Assembly: GCA_009889515.1 (NCBI GenBank) | Contig: WUQR01000068.1 | Coordinates: 1 to 64,000, forward strand | Length of the DNA stretch: 64,000 nucleotides | Origin: Nitrososphaerota archaeon | GTDB taxonomy: Archaea; Thermoproteota; Nitrososphaeria_A; Caldarchaeales; Calditenuaceae | Reading direction: 5' to 3' | Part shown: positions 25,615-33,843 of the stretch, one piece after another | Position numbering within the stretch: the stretch's first letter is position 1 | How the letters are laid out: every line of letters starts with the position of its first letter | Translations under genes and position numbers: made by a program | The notes under the pieces: generated by a model | The model's database searches: none | Seen by the model: only the letters and a program-made list of their open reading frames with translations | What the model was told of the DNA's origin: nothing

Positions 25615-26445
25615 TTAACCCTTTCTCCAGCCCATGCGGGCGGCCAAGGCCAGCTTACCCACCTGCTCCAGCGAGAGCTCAGCCGGGAACCCTACAAGAA
25701 GCCTCACACCGCTAGAGGCCAAGCCCGCAATCCTCTCAGCCGCCTCCCCGACACTCCCCACAATCGAGACCCTACAAGCCTCCCGCAGACCCGGAGACCC
25801 ACCCCCCAAAGCCCCTACAAGCCTCTTCCTCCGCCGCGCATAGGAGACCAAGACCCTCTCAGCCTCCCCAGATACACCGTCGCCTATGTAGAATGGCGCA
25901 TAGACCGCTACGCCCCTCGGCGATGAGTCGGCGAATCTGCGGGCCTCCTCCTCCACACCCTCGTCAAGTAGGAGGAACGCCGTGCAGCCTAGGCTTCTGC
26001 AGATTCGTCTAGAGACGTTCTCGACATTCTCGGTCCCAAGCAGCATCAGCCTCCCATTCAACACCTCTCCCGCCGCACTACACGCAGACCAGAGGAGCCT
26101 GCCAGGCCTGATGGAGGCCTCCTCGGCGCTCAGGTAGGCTGGGTTCCCCGCAACGATACAGAGCCCCATCGAGTCGCGCCTAGAAAGTATCTCGAGGTAG
26201 CGCGGCAAGAGGCTGCTGAAGTCGCCACGCCTCACCGGGACCGTCGGAACAATAACAGGCCCCCCTACATCCTCGGAGAACCTTGCAGCGGCCTCGACGT
26301 CTGCGGGGTGGAGGTCGTCAACCACCCTCTCAGAGTCCAATACTATAACATCGAAGCCGGTACTAGACGCCGTCTCGACTATGCGGATAAGCTCTTTCCT
26401 CTTAGCCTCGCGGCTTTGACCTAGCATGCTGGGCTTCAGAGCCAA
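25615..26445 (-). CDS. luciferase-like (LLM) TIM-barrel protein, divergent
   Basis: A 276-residue alpha/beta protein. The pattern of alternating strands (FDVIVLDSE, GPVIVPTVPV, MGLCIVAGN, GVAVYAPFYIGD) and the end (VSIVGSVGEAAERIAGLASS then VRLLVGFP) resemble F420- or flavin-dependent luciferase-like enzymes such as Mer, where the end reads GTPEEVAERI. It is shorter than typical members (about 330) and no cofactor motif is clear. The start is TTG 26445 or ATG 26427. Family call tentative. Confidence 0.5.
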   Translation of the reverse strand: MALKPSMLGQSREAKRKELIRIVETASSTGFDVIVLDSERVVDDLHPADVEAAARFSEDVGGPVIVPTVPVRRGDFSSLLPRYLEILSRRDSMGLCIVAGNPAYLSAEEASIRPGRLLWSACSAAGEVLNGRLMLLGTENVENVSRRICRSLGCTAFLLLDEGVEEEARRFADSSPRGVAVYAPFYIGDGVSGEAERVLVSYARRRKRLVGALGGGSPGLREACRVSIVGSVGEAAERIAGLASSGVRLLVGFPAELSLEQVGKLALAARMGWRKG

Positions 26446-26729
26446 GCCCAGCTGGAACTAGACCACCACTCATGCCTTACCGGTACGTGGCCCCGCACGA
26501 GCTTTTAAGGATTACCGGCCCCGCCCCGCAGCTATCAGCCGCAGACACGCGGCCCACAGCATCCACAGCCCCGACCTCCTCTACCCGCGGCGAATTTTAA
26601 GGGCATATAGTCATTGATTGTTGGCGCACCTGCTTTTTTAAACCTATCACAATCTTCAGAAGCCGATCACCGGGAAAAAGGGATAGTTGGGGGCTTTGGT
26701 CTCTGGACGGGTCTTGGCGGCCTAGGCGT

Positions 26730-27113
26730 CTAGCCCTTGTACGCTATCGCGTCTATCTCTACAAGAAGCCCCTCGGCAACCATCTTGACTGCGACGGTGG
26801 TCCTGGCTGGCGGCTCCTCTGGGAAGAATTCTCTGTAGACCTCGTTCATGGCCGCGAAGTCCTCCGGCCTCGCGAGGTAGACATTCACCTTCACTACGTC
26901 TTTAAGACTTGCACCCGCGGCCGAGAGTATCTCCCTAATGTTCTCCAAAACCCTCCTCGTCTGCGCCTTCACGTCTCCACCAACCAACTTACCGGTCGCA
27001 GGGTCTATTGCCACCTGTCCTGCCACGAAGATCCATCCACCCGCCTTTATCGCCTGTGAGTAGGGCCCGACTGGGCGGGGTGCTTTCTCGGTGAAGATAA
27101 CCTCTCGAGCCAT
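26730..27113 (-). CDS. ridA: RidA/YjgF family enamine deaminase
   Basis: A 127-residue protein with the full family pattern: [24 protein letters not shown], the conserved Arg in [13 protein letters not shown], and LLVEIDAIA. RidA trimers hydrolyse reactive enamine/imine intermediates released by PLP enzymes. It lies 37 bp downstream of purB on the same strand. No odd features. The 284 bp between it and the LLM-like gene hold no recognisable gene. Confidence 0.95.
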   Translation of the reverse strand: MAREVIFTEKAPRPVGPYSQAIKAGGWIFVAGQVAIDPATGKLVGGDVKAQTRRVLENIREILSAAGASLKDVVKVNVYLARPEDFAAMNEVYREFFPEEPPARTTVAVKMVAEGLLVEIDAIAYKG

Positions 27114-27150
27114 AGCGTATCGGCGATAGTAATTTGTGGGGTGTAATAAA

Positions 27151-28503
27151 CTAACTGCCGCGCCTCTCCTCCTCTACAATCCTGTAGAGGAATTCTGCTA
27201 TGAGTGGTGCTAGGCCCAAGTATTCCTCTGCGCTCTTCGGTAAAATCTCGGAGGGCCTGAGTCCCTGCCTCTCCAATAGGGCCTTAACCCGCTCCAAGTA
27301 GTCGGCGCCGCCCACCCCGAGGGCCCTAAGCTCGTCAAGCAGGTCTACACCCCTCAGCCTAGCCCTTATCTGGATGGCCTCGGCGAGGATCTCAGGGTGC
27401 CTCTCCAAGTCCCTCCTAGCCTCATCCCTGTCAACCTCCATTCGCTCGAGGAAGGCTGAGAGGTTCTTGGCTCCGATTAGGAGGTGGGCTAGGGCTACCC
27501 CGTAGTTTCTCTTGATTGTCGAGTCGGAGAGGTCCCGCTGGAGTCTTGAGACTAGGAGTCTGGAGGCGAGGAATGAGAGCATGTTCGAGGCAATCTCTAG
27601 GTTTCCCTCAGCGTTCTCGAGTTCGACTGGGTTGCTCTTCTGCGGCATGGTGGATGAGCCTACGCCGCGCGGCCTCGGGTAGACTATGCCGAGCATTGTC
27701 AGGAGCCAGAGGTCTCTGCAGAGGTCGACGAGGACCATTGAGGCGACTGAGAGCTCGTAGAGGAGGCGTGAGACGTCGTCGTGTGGAATTACCTGCTTCG
27801 TCGCGAGCCAGTGGACGAGGCCCAGCGACTCGACCAGCCTCCTCGAGGCCTCCAGCGCGTCGCTTCCGAAGACCTCTACGAGGCCCGCATAAGTGCCCAC
27901 GGCTCCTGAGACCTTCCCCGGCAGCCGCATCTCACTAACCCTCCTGAGACATGTTAAGAGCCTATAGGCGTGGACTGCCAACTCCTTTCCCAGAGTTGTC
28001 GGGACTGCTGGGCGTCCATGGGTCCGCGCAACAATCGCGGTGAACCTCTCCCTATACGCGGTCTCTACTATGCTTCGCAGAAGCCTCTCTAGGGCTGGGA
28101 TGATTGCTGCTGAGATTGCGTCTCTCAGCGCCAGTGAGTGGGCCAGATTATTCACGTCCTCAGAGGTGAGGCCGATGTGTACTAGGTGGCCGACCTCCCT
28201 GAGGCCCTCCCGCTCAAGCCTCTCCCTCAGAAACCGGACCACAGCCTCCACGTCATGCCTCGTCTCAGCCTCAATCGCCTTCACAGCCTCGACGCCGCCC
28301 TCATCGAACCGGGAGACTATCTCGTCGAGCTTGGCTGAGAGCCTCCCTAGCAGGTGGGGTGCAACGCGTTCCGCGACCAGCTTCAGATACTCTGACTCGA
28401 CCCTGAGCCTATACTTCATCAGGGCCTCCTCAGAGAAGTATGACTGGAGCTCGGAGACCAGCGCCCTATAGCGCCCGTCGACAGGCGATATCGCCCCTCT
28501 CAC
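27151..28503 (-). CDS. purB: adenylosuccinate lyase
   Basis: A 450-residue member of the fumarase/aspartase superfamily. The signature is [19 protein letters not shown], with TRHDVEAVV and [13 protein letters not shown] (catalytic His) upstream. It catalyses two steps of purine synthesis, splitting SAICAR and adenylosuccinate. The N-terminus SPVDGRY is typical. It is divergent from the zinc-ribbon gene at 28588. Confidence 0.95.
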   Translation of the reverse strand: MRGAISPVDGRYRALVSELQSYFSEEALMKYRLRVESEYLKLVAERVAPHLLGRLSAKLDEIVSRFDEGGVEAVKAIEAETRHDVEAVVRFLRERLEREGLREVGHLVHIGLTSEDVNNLAHSLALRDAISAAIIPALERLLRSIVETAYRERFTAIVARTHGRPAVPTTLGKELAVHAYRLLTCLRRVSEMRLPGKVSGAVGTYAGLVEVFGSDALEASRRLVESLGLVHWLATKQVIPHDDVSRLLYELSVASMVLVDLCRDLWLLTMLGIVYPRPRGVGSSTMPQKSNPVELENAEGNLEIASNMLSFLASRLLVSRLQRDLSDSTIKRNYGVALAHLLIGAKNLSAFLERMEVDRDEARRDLERHPEILAEAIQIRARLRGVDLLDELRALGVGGADYLERVKALLERQGLRPSEILPKSAEEYLGLAPLIAEFLYRIVEEERRGS

Positions 28504-28587
28504 ACAGTCTAGCTGCAGGATGGAGGCTTAATCCCTTTCCACCTCTCCTCGGGAAGAGTAGATTAAGCCGGCTTAACCACTAATCCC

Positions 28588-29160
28588 GTGCTAACCCCCC
28601 TCGAGAAGGCCCTCCTGGAGGGTGAGCTGGGAGGACAGTCGAGGTGGAGGGCTGGGTATCTCGTAGCAGAGGATTCTGGGGAGGATGGCTCGATAATGCT
28701 CACCCTCTCTGAGGATGTTGGGGAGGGCTTTGCGGGGGTTCACAGGGTCAGGTGTTATCTCGGCAGGTTCCCCCTCAGGGCCGGCACAGTGGGTGGAGCC
28801 GTAGTCAGGCAGCACAGGGGCCCAGACACCCTCAGCCTGATACTGTTCGAGGTCAACAGGGCCCTAGTTGATGGGGGCGCACTAGTCCTCTCGGCAGAGG
28901 TCGACAACCCTGAGCGGCTGCTTGTTAAGCACGGGTTTGCCCTCATCTCGGAGCACAGACCGGGTGGCGGCGGCTTCTCGGTAACCTTCTCGAGGAAGGC
29001 ATGGAGAAAATATCTAGGCGACGCATGCCCGAGATGTGGCAGCACCCACATACTCCCACTAATCCCGCCCGACGCAAACGTCAGGAAGATCTGGACACTA
29101 TACTGCTCCTCCTGCTCCTATAACTGGAGCGTCGAGGAGCCGATAACCGAGTGGATTTAG
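28588..29160 (+). CDS. hypothetical protein with C-terminal zinc ribbon
   Basis: A 190-residue protein. The body (1-145) is an alpha/beta domain I do not recognise, with VRCYLGRFPLRAGTVGGAVV and VNRALVDGGALVLSAEV. The C-terminus has a four-Cys zinc ribbon, CPRCGSTH...CSSCSYNW. The start GTG 28588 overlooks a short divergent spacer to purB. Its 3' 80 bp overlap the convergent DUF429 gene. Function unknown. Confidence 0.7.
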   Translation: MLTPLEKALLEGELGGQSRWRAGYLVAEDSGEDGSIMLTLSEDVGEGFAGVHRVRCYLGRFPLRAGTVGGAVVRQHRGPDTLSLILFEVNRALVDGGALVLSAEVDNPERLLVKHGFALISEHRPGGGGFSVTFSRKAWRKYLGDACPRCGSTHILPLIPPDANVRKIWTLYCSSCSYNWSVEEPITEWI

Positions 29161-29710
29161 CCGGAAGATATAGAAGGCCTTCCGACTGGTCTCCGAGGGC
29201 TATGCATCTGCCTCTGTGGTGGAGTAGGGCGACGTAGGCGCAGGTCGCTGCGTCAACCATGTCTAGGCTCAGGGAGTGGGGCAGCTTGAGTCCAAGCCTC
29301 CTCAGCCCAGATGTGATGGACACCGCTCTCCTCTGGCCGCGCCTCCAGATGCCGAGAACCCTCTGAGCACCGCTCGGAAAAGTCTCAATCACCTCGAATC
29401 CCATCTCTCTGAGGAGCGCTGCAAGCCTCACACCCCTCTCCGCCAAAAGCCTCATAGACGGGAGGGAGACCGGGAAGATCCCAATACCCAGCCTCCTAAC
29501 CTCCCTGTCGCAGAGCCTGTAGCCGCGGCCCCAAGCCCCTGAAGGATAGGATAGTGGTGCATCGATAGCCACGCAGGCAGGCGCGCTGGCCCGGGCCAAT
29601 CCAGCTATCTCCTCGTCAAGCCAAGCCTCGTAAAAAACCGCCACTAGGCGCGCCGATAAAATGCAGATGGAGGAGGCCCTGCGCGGTGATGCGGTCAGGT
29701 CTATGCCCAT
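29081..29710 (-). CDS. DUF429 family protein (RNase H-like fold)
   Basis: About 209 residues from ATG 29710. It starts with MGIDLTASPRR, the first strand of an RNase H-like fold with the acidic residue, then CVAIDAPLSYP with a second Asp, and FEVIETFPSGA; this matches DUF429, predicted nuclease-like proteins. The last about 30 residues are Ser/Arg-rich and lie antisense to the neighbouring gene, so they may be an overprinted extension. GTG 29740 is an alternative start. Confidence 0.75.
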   Translation of the reverse strand: MGIDLTASPRRASSICILSARLVAVFYEAWLDEEIAGLARASAPACVAIDAPLSYPSGAWGRGYRLCDREVRRLGIGIFPVSLPSMRLLAERGVRLAALLREMGFEVIETFPSGAQRVLGIWRRGQRRAVSITSGLRRLGLKLPHSLSLDMVDAATCAYVALLHHRGRCIALGDQSEGLLYLPAKSTRLSAPRRSSYRSRRSSIVSRSS

Positions 29711-29802
29711 GAACCGTCTAGGCGTCAAAACCCGCCACACTAGCTTGTCTGGGAAGTTAAACCCTCTCCACGGCCTCTAGCGGCGCGGAGGCATGACTAG
29801 TG

Positions 29803-30591
29803 CTACAGCTTCCTCAGCACTCTCTCGAGCCACTCGGCCGTAGCGGATATGGCCTTCCACTCCACCTCAGGGCCCGTAAACGTGTGGTCCCCATCCTCAA
29901 CCACAAACTTCTCCCGAGGCTCACCGGCCCTATTGTATAGCATGTCCGCGTGGCTCGGAGGGACGACGCTGTCCCTACCACCATGGACTATGAGCAGAGG
30001 CCTTGGAGAGATCTTGGAGACTGCCTCTGATATGCTGTAGGACAGGAGGTCTCGGATGAACCTCATGCTCATCCTATACCCCGATGGCAGGTCTATGTAT
30101 TCGCCGGAGGCCGCACCACCCTTTAAGAGGGTCTTCGCGTACTCTGCCAGTGCTAGGAAGTCTGCGGGAGCGCTCCACGTGCAGACAAACCTAATCCTAG
30201 GGTCGCGTGAGGCCCTGACTAGGGAGACCGCGCCACCCATACTCAAGCCCAGCACCCCAATCCTCCCAGCGTCAACGTCAGGCCTCCCTGAGACATAGTC
30301 CAGCACACTGCCTAGGTCCTCAACCTCGCTTGTAAAAGTCGCCTCACTAAACTCTCCCTCACTCTCGCCCGAGCCATAGAAGTCGAACCGCACCACGAGA
30401 AGACCCCTCCTACAGAACTCCCGGGCAGCCCTCACAAATAGGCGGTGAGCCTCAATCCTATTCCCAGTAAATCCATGGCACATAATGAGGCTGGGGGCTG
30501 GGGAATGGTTGGGAACGTGGAACATGCAGGCGAGCCTACCCCGAGGCCCCCCCACCCAAACAAACTCCTCCCGCACAACCCAGAGCTGCAC
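29803..30591 (-). CDS. alpha/beta hydrolase (acylaminoacyl-peptidase/esterase-like)
   Basis: A 262-residue hydrolase: oxyanion-loop CHGFTGNRIEAH, RFDFYGSGESEGEF, nucleophile elbow GLSMGGAVS (Ser), Asp in VHGGRDSVVPP, and His in EDGDHTF. This is the family of cinnamoyl-esterase or BAAT-like archaeal hydrolases; substrate unknown. The start is GTG 30591; TATATAAC on the minus strand near 30610-30618 predicts a leaderless transcript. Confidence 0.88.
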   Translation of the reverse strand: MQLWVVREEFVWVGGPRGRLACMFHVPNHSPAPSLIMCHGFTGNRIEAHRLFVRAAREFCRRGLLVVRFDFYGSGESEGEFSEATFTSEVEDLGSVLDYVSGRPDVDAGRIGVLGLSMGGAVSLVRASRDPRIRFVCTWSAPADFLALAEYAKTLLKGGAASGEYIDLPSGYRMSMRFIRDLLSYSISEAVSKISPRPLLIVHGGRDSVVPPSHADMLYNRAGEPREKFVVEDGDHTFTGPEVEWKAISATAEWLERVLRKL

Positions 30592-31430
30592 ACCTCAATA
30601 CAAATAGGTTATATACGCTAGGACAGAGATGCCCATCCACCTGACCACCCAGCTGTACCGACGGAGAGTGGGGCCGGCCGGATTTGAACCGGCGACCTCC
30701 ACATCTTTGAGTTCTCCATTAAAATATCCATATTCAGTGTCTTTAGCCTTCTGTTGTAGCCTCTATTAATGCTTCGGAGAACTCGCTTCGTTATATCGGG
30801 TCTTAACCGATGGTCTTTAATAGGCTCAGACTATGATTACTACATAGGCTGAGCTATTGTGTTGTGGTATTTTCGCTCTGGTGCCTATTCCTTTATATCT
30901 ATGGGTTTGTTTGTTGGTCTTAGATAGGCTCATCGGGAGCCCCGCAGCCTGATGGATCGATGAGTCGGGTGGGCCGACGAGACACCATCTCCAGAGGCGG
31001 TGGAGGTGGTGTGGAGTGTGCGTCAGGCTGTAGTAGTAGAGGCGCCCGCTGGTGACGTGTGATGTTAGTTCCACGTCTACAGAAGGCGCTGGGCTCCGCC
31101 GCTAGGCTGAGGCCGCGCGCCCAATAGAAAGACGCGGCTATAGGCCTAGACAGAAAGATTAGACGACCATAACCACATACTCTTCCCCCAATTCTCACCC
31201 TAGCATGGGTGACCACCCCACCGTCTTTTTTGGACGGGGTGGCGGGGGGAGGGGTTGGCTGGGCTAGGGGCCTTGGGGCGGTTCGCTTGGACCGACCACG
31301 CGCCAGGGCGGCTCGCTTGGGCTGACGGACGCGTGGAGAGGGACGAGGAATACCGACGACTCCTAAGGGATTGCTGGATGGTTTCAGATGTTACGGTTGA
31401 TTCTAAAGGAAGATGGTCTAGGAATTAGGC
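30592..31430. other. gene-poor region with repeats and hairpins
   Basis: About 840 bp without a credible gene. It holds a tRNA 3' fragment (30669-30700), a 9-bp inverted repeat GAGTTCTCC (30709-30717) / GGAGAACTC (30776-30784), two copies of a GGTCTT-ATAGGCTCA motif (about 30821 and 30917), a strong GC-rich hairpin (CCACCCC...GGGGTGG, about 31213-31243), and a direct repeat GGGCGG-TCGCTTGG (about 31274 and 31307) followed by CCACGCG/CGCGTGG. It may encode a structured RNA or be the scar of an integrated element. Confidence 0.5.
30669..30700 (-). pseudogene. tRNA 3'-end fragment (tRNA-Val-like T-arm and acceptor)
   Basis: The minus strand reads variable loop AGGTC, T-arm GCCGG TTCAAAT CCGGC, acceptor CGGCCCC and discriminator A. 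This differs at only one position from the 3' end of tRNA-Val(UAC) at 48114. No matching 5' half (GGGGCCG then TGGTCT) lies upstream. It is either a tRNA remnant such as an attachment-site duplicate, or the 3' part of a disrupted, split or permuted gene. Confidence 0.7.
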
Positions 31431-31675
31431 CCCGATAGGAGGTCCCCTATCTCCGCCGGAGGGGTGTGCTCTCCGGCGGGAGGGGGTGTTATTCCTCCTG
31501 TCGGGGAGTCCCGTCTTTCTGGCGGCCTGGGCCTCCCGGGAAGGCCATGTCTCAGGACATGGCTTTTAGGGTTCCCCAGCACCTTGGGGGTGGGTTGGTG
31601 GCTGGGGATAATAGGGAGCAATATGCTCCCTCCACAAACCCCACGGCCCCTCCTGGTCCCGGGAGGAAGGCCGCC
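31431..31675. other. hairpin-rich leader of the homing endonuclease gene
   Basis: This stretch carries at least four stem-loops: CGCCGGA/TCCGGCG (about 31454-31478), GCCATGTC/GACATGGC (about 31542-31563), CCCCAGC/GCTGGGG (about 31574-31608) and GGGAGCA/TGCTCCC (about 31613-31630). Frames are open across it, but codon use is poor, so I treat it as an untranslated structured leader. A small structured RNA or mobile-intron-like ends are alternatives. Confidence 0.45.
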
Positions 31676-32764
31676 ATGGATGGGACGGGGGAGGATAGGA
31701 TGGAGAAGACTAGGCGAAGACTAACACCGGAGAAGAGGGCTAGACTCTTAGATGCGTTGAGGAGGGGTGTGGAGAAGGGGTACGGCTACGTTGATGTTTG
31801 GAGGGAGCTGAAGAAAAGCGGGATAGATGTTTCTAGGAAAGCCGTTGAGTACTGGTATTACAAGTGTTTTCCAGAGAGGGTTAGAAGAAGGGGAGAATAC
31901 CTCCCAAGAGAACTGAGAATAAGATTGTATGAAGAAGTCAGAGAGCTGAGAAGAAAAGGCCTAGGATACCGGAGAATAAGGAAGAATATCAAAGAACTTT
32001 ACGGAGTTACGCTGAACAATGCTGTAATTAGTCATTGGTGTCGTGGAATTCACACACCATACAACGGTGCAAGGATACCCACAATAGACCATCTAGAACC
32101 ATCCCCAGAGCTCGCCTATGTTATAGGTGTGGTTGCCGGTGATGGGTGGGTGGTAAAAATAAGCACAAGGAGTGGAGGATATAGGATTGGTGTCAAGGCG
32201 AAGGACAGAGAGTTCATTGAGGAGTTCGCGAGATGCTTGGGGAAAGTCCTCGGAAGAGAGCCGCCGAAGCCAATAACTGTAGAGGGTGGGAAGCTTGAAG
32301 TACGCGTCCAATCGAAGACACTATATCAGCTTTTACAGAAACCCTTTGACATTGGGATGATAAGACCACTCGCAGAATACTCCGAAGACTGTATACGAAG
32401 TTTTCTGAGAGGATTCTTCGATAGTGAGGGTTCTGTGGATAAAAATAAGGGAGAGATTTGTTGCTATAATACTGATATCAGGCTTCTCGAATACGTCCAG
32501 AAACTACTAAGGGCTCTAGGCATTGAGACAACGGGGCCGAGAATCAAAGCGAGAAAGGGGTCAATCTATAAAATATGCTATAAAATATGGGAGAGAACAA
32601 CTGTGAAGAGAAAGGACGTATATTGCATTGAAGTCAGGGCAAAGGATAGACTAAAATTCTATAGACTGGTAGGGTTCACTATAAAGCGAAAGCAACAAAA
32701 CCTAGAAGAACACCTTAAGAAACGCGGACTTCTGGTGACAAGCCACCAACCAACCCTCCCCTAA
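31676..32764 (+). CDS. LAGLIDADG homing endonuclease with N-terminal HTH
   Basis: About 362 residues from ATG 31676. N-terminal helical DNA-binding repeats (RARLLDALRRGVEKGYGYVD and YEEVRELRRKGLGYRRIRKN) precede a two-motif LAGLIDADG core: first motif LAYVIGVVAGDGWV, second FLRGFFDSEGSV, both with the catalytic acidic residue. It cuts long asymmetric DNA sites and promotes its own spread. It stands free, not inside a gene, between a tRNA fragment and tRNA-Pro. A decayed copy lies at 4513-5357. Confidence 0.88.
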   Translation: MDGTGEDRMEKTRRRLTPEKRARLLDALRRGVEKGYGYVDVWRELKKSGIDVSRKAVEYWYYKCFPERVRRRGEYLPRELRIRLYEEVRELRRKGLGYRRIRKNIKELYGVTLNNAVISHWCRGIHTPYNGARIPTIDHLEPSPELAYVIGVVAGDGWVVKISTRSGGYRIGVKAKDREFIEEFARCLGKVLGREPPKPITVEGGKLEVRVQSKTLYQLLQKPFDIGMIRPLAEYSEDCIRSFLRGFFDSEGSVDKNKGEICCYNTDIRLLEYVQKLLRALGIETTGPRIKARKGSIYKICYKIWERTTVKRKDVYCIEVRAKDRLKFYRLVGFTIKRKQQNLEEHLKKRGLLVTSHQPTLP

Positions 32765-32813
32765 TCCCTTCCCCCCACTTAATGCCCTCAGACTCATTTG
32801 CTCATTTGAAAAA

Positions 32814-32922
32814 TGGGGCCGGTGGGATTTGAACCCACGACCTCCTTCCCCAACTTGGGGGTGAAGCCCCAAGTTGACCGGGCCCGAGCCGGGCATCTTA
32901 GACCATGCTCGACCACGGCCCC
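32814..32922 (-). tRNA. tRNA-Pro(CGG) with probable 33-nt intron outside the anticodon loop
   Basis: Acceptor GGGGCCG (32922-32916) pairs with CGGCCCC; the T-arm is GTGGG TTCAAAT CCCAC. The anticodon loop is CTCGGGC, giving CGG (32886-32884) with G37, typical of tRNA-Pro; stem CCCGG/CCGGT has four clear pairs. Between the stem and the variable loop AGGTC lie 33 extra nt (32844-32876) forming a 10-bp hairpin CAACTTGGGG/CCCCAAGTTG. Removing them leaves 76 nt, so I read them as a noncanonical intron at the anticodon stem/variable loop junction. Confidence 0.8.
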
Positions 32923-32979
32923 CCTACCGCTCCAAGCAGCCGCGCAAAAAATAAACGTAATCCGGTCTGGGAGGGGATG

Positions 32980-33210
32980 TTAGACGACTATAGCGGTTTC
33001 GGTCCTCTCAACGCCGTCGATCGTGTGTATCTGGGATAGGACCGTGTCTGTCAGCTTCTTCAAGTCCTCAGCCTCTACTAGGACCAGTACGTCGTATCTG
33101 CCGGTTATCATGCACGCGAGTTTACAGCCCGAGATCTTTCCAACCTGCTCGACAACATTCTTCGCCTTACCCGCCCTAGCCCTAATGAAGACGTATGCTT
33201 GGACCGCCAC
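32980..33210 (-). CDS. stand-alone Lrp/AsnC effector (RAM) domain protein
   Basis: A 76-residue protein equal to the C-terminal RAM domain of Lrp/AsnC regulators (MAVQAYVFIRAR, GRYDVLVLVEAEDLKKL, VERTETAIVV) without an HTH. Such proteins bind amino acids and modulate full-length Lrp partners. The start is GTG 33210 about 26 nt after a minus-strand TATA (GATATAAGC). It borders the putative replication origin. A related protein is at 38537. Confidence 0.9.
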   Translation of the reverse strand: MAVQAYVFIRARAGKAKNVVEQVGKISGCKLACMITGRYDVLVLVEAEDLKKLTDTVLSQIHTIDGVERTETAIVV

Positions 33211-33843
33211 GAAGTATCCACTGCCCTAAACGCTTATATCCTTTCCTCCCCCACAAACCCTTCACAGGACCACGCAGAATCTGTGAACTGTGGAGGGCTT
33301 CTCTGTGAAACTGTGAAGTGTGAAATAGGACTCTGAGAATCTCTGAAACAGACCCATAGATGGTTCATGTATTACCATTGTATGAATGATTGCAGTTTCT
33401 GCGTATCTCTCAGGGATGCCTGATTGTTGCAGAAAATGAGCATTTCTGAGCCATTACAGTCGTGTCATAGGGCCCTTAACGATCCATAACTTTACCCGGT
33501 GAATATGGGTGGTGAAGGGTGGACGCCAACACTCCACACGCTCCACTGGAAAAGGAGGGGTTCAACAGACCTAACCCCCATTCACAGTGAAAAGCCGCGA
33601 AAAACAGCTCTTCGAACAGGATAGGCAGATTTCGGACCTGAGGCCAAAGGCCTACGACCGGCACCTCAAAGAGGTGGAATAGCCAAACTCGCTTTAACAC
33701 GCCCACCCCACCAGTTCTAATGGAAATTAACTAAAATCAACACAAACGGAGGAGGGAAAAAGAAATTAGATAAATAATTCCTCTTATCCTAGAAATTTCT
33801 CTCATGGCTACCGATAACACTGCTGGCTAGCCCTTCAATTGTT
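33211..33843. other. putative replication origin (oriC) with ORB-like elements
   Basis: A 633-bp gene-free region before orc1/cdc6. CTCCACTGGAAAAGGAGGGG at 33541-33560 resembles an origin recognition box (dyad plus G-string) on the plus strand; on the minus strand, 33574-33594 reads TTTTCACTGTGAATGGGGG, a second ORB facing the first. Several CTGTGAA repeats lie at 33268-33330. An AT-rich tract (33738-33800) could be the unwinding element and holds the orc1 promoter. Adjacency of origin, orc1 and the PolD small subunit is known in other archaea. Confidence 0.78.

Noticed and set aside
30920-31216. 98-codon minus-strand ORF
   Set aside because: Composition is not protein-like, and the region shows repeats and hairpins instead.
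31636-31660. GGGGCCGTGGGG on the minus strand, like a tRNA 5' end for the fragment at 30669
   Set aside because: The following bases do not form a D-arm or anticodon arm, so it is not a tRNA 5' half.
31200-31670. Possible SRP RNA or RNase P RNA
   Set aside because: I looked for the conserved GGUAAC/AGCAG and GAGGAAAGUCC-type motifs on both strands and did not find them.
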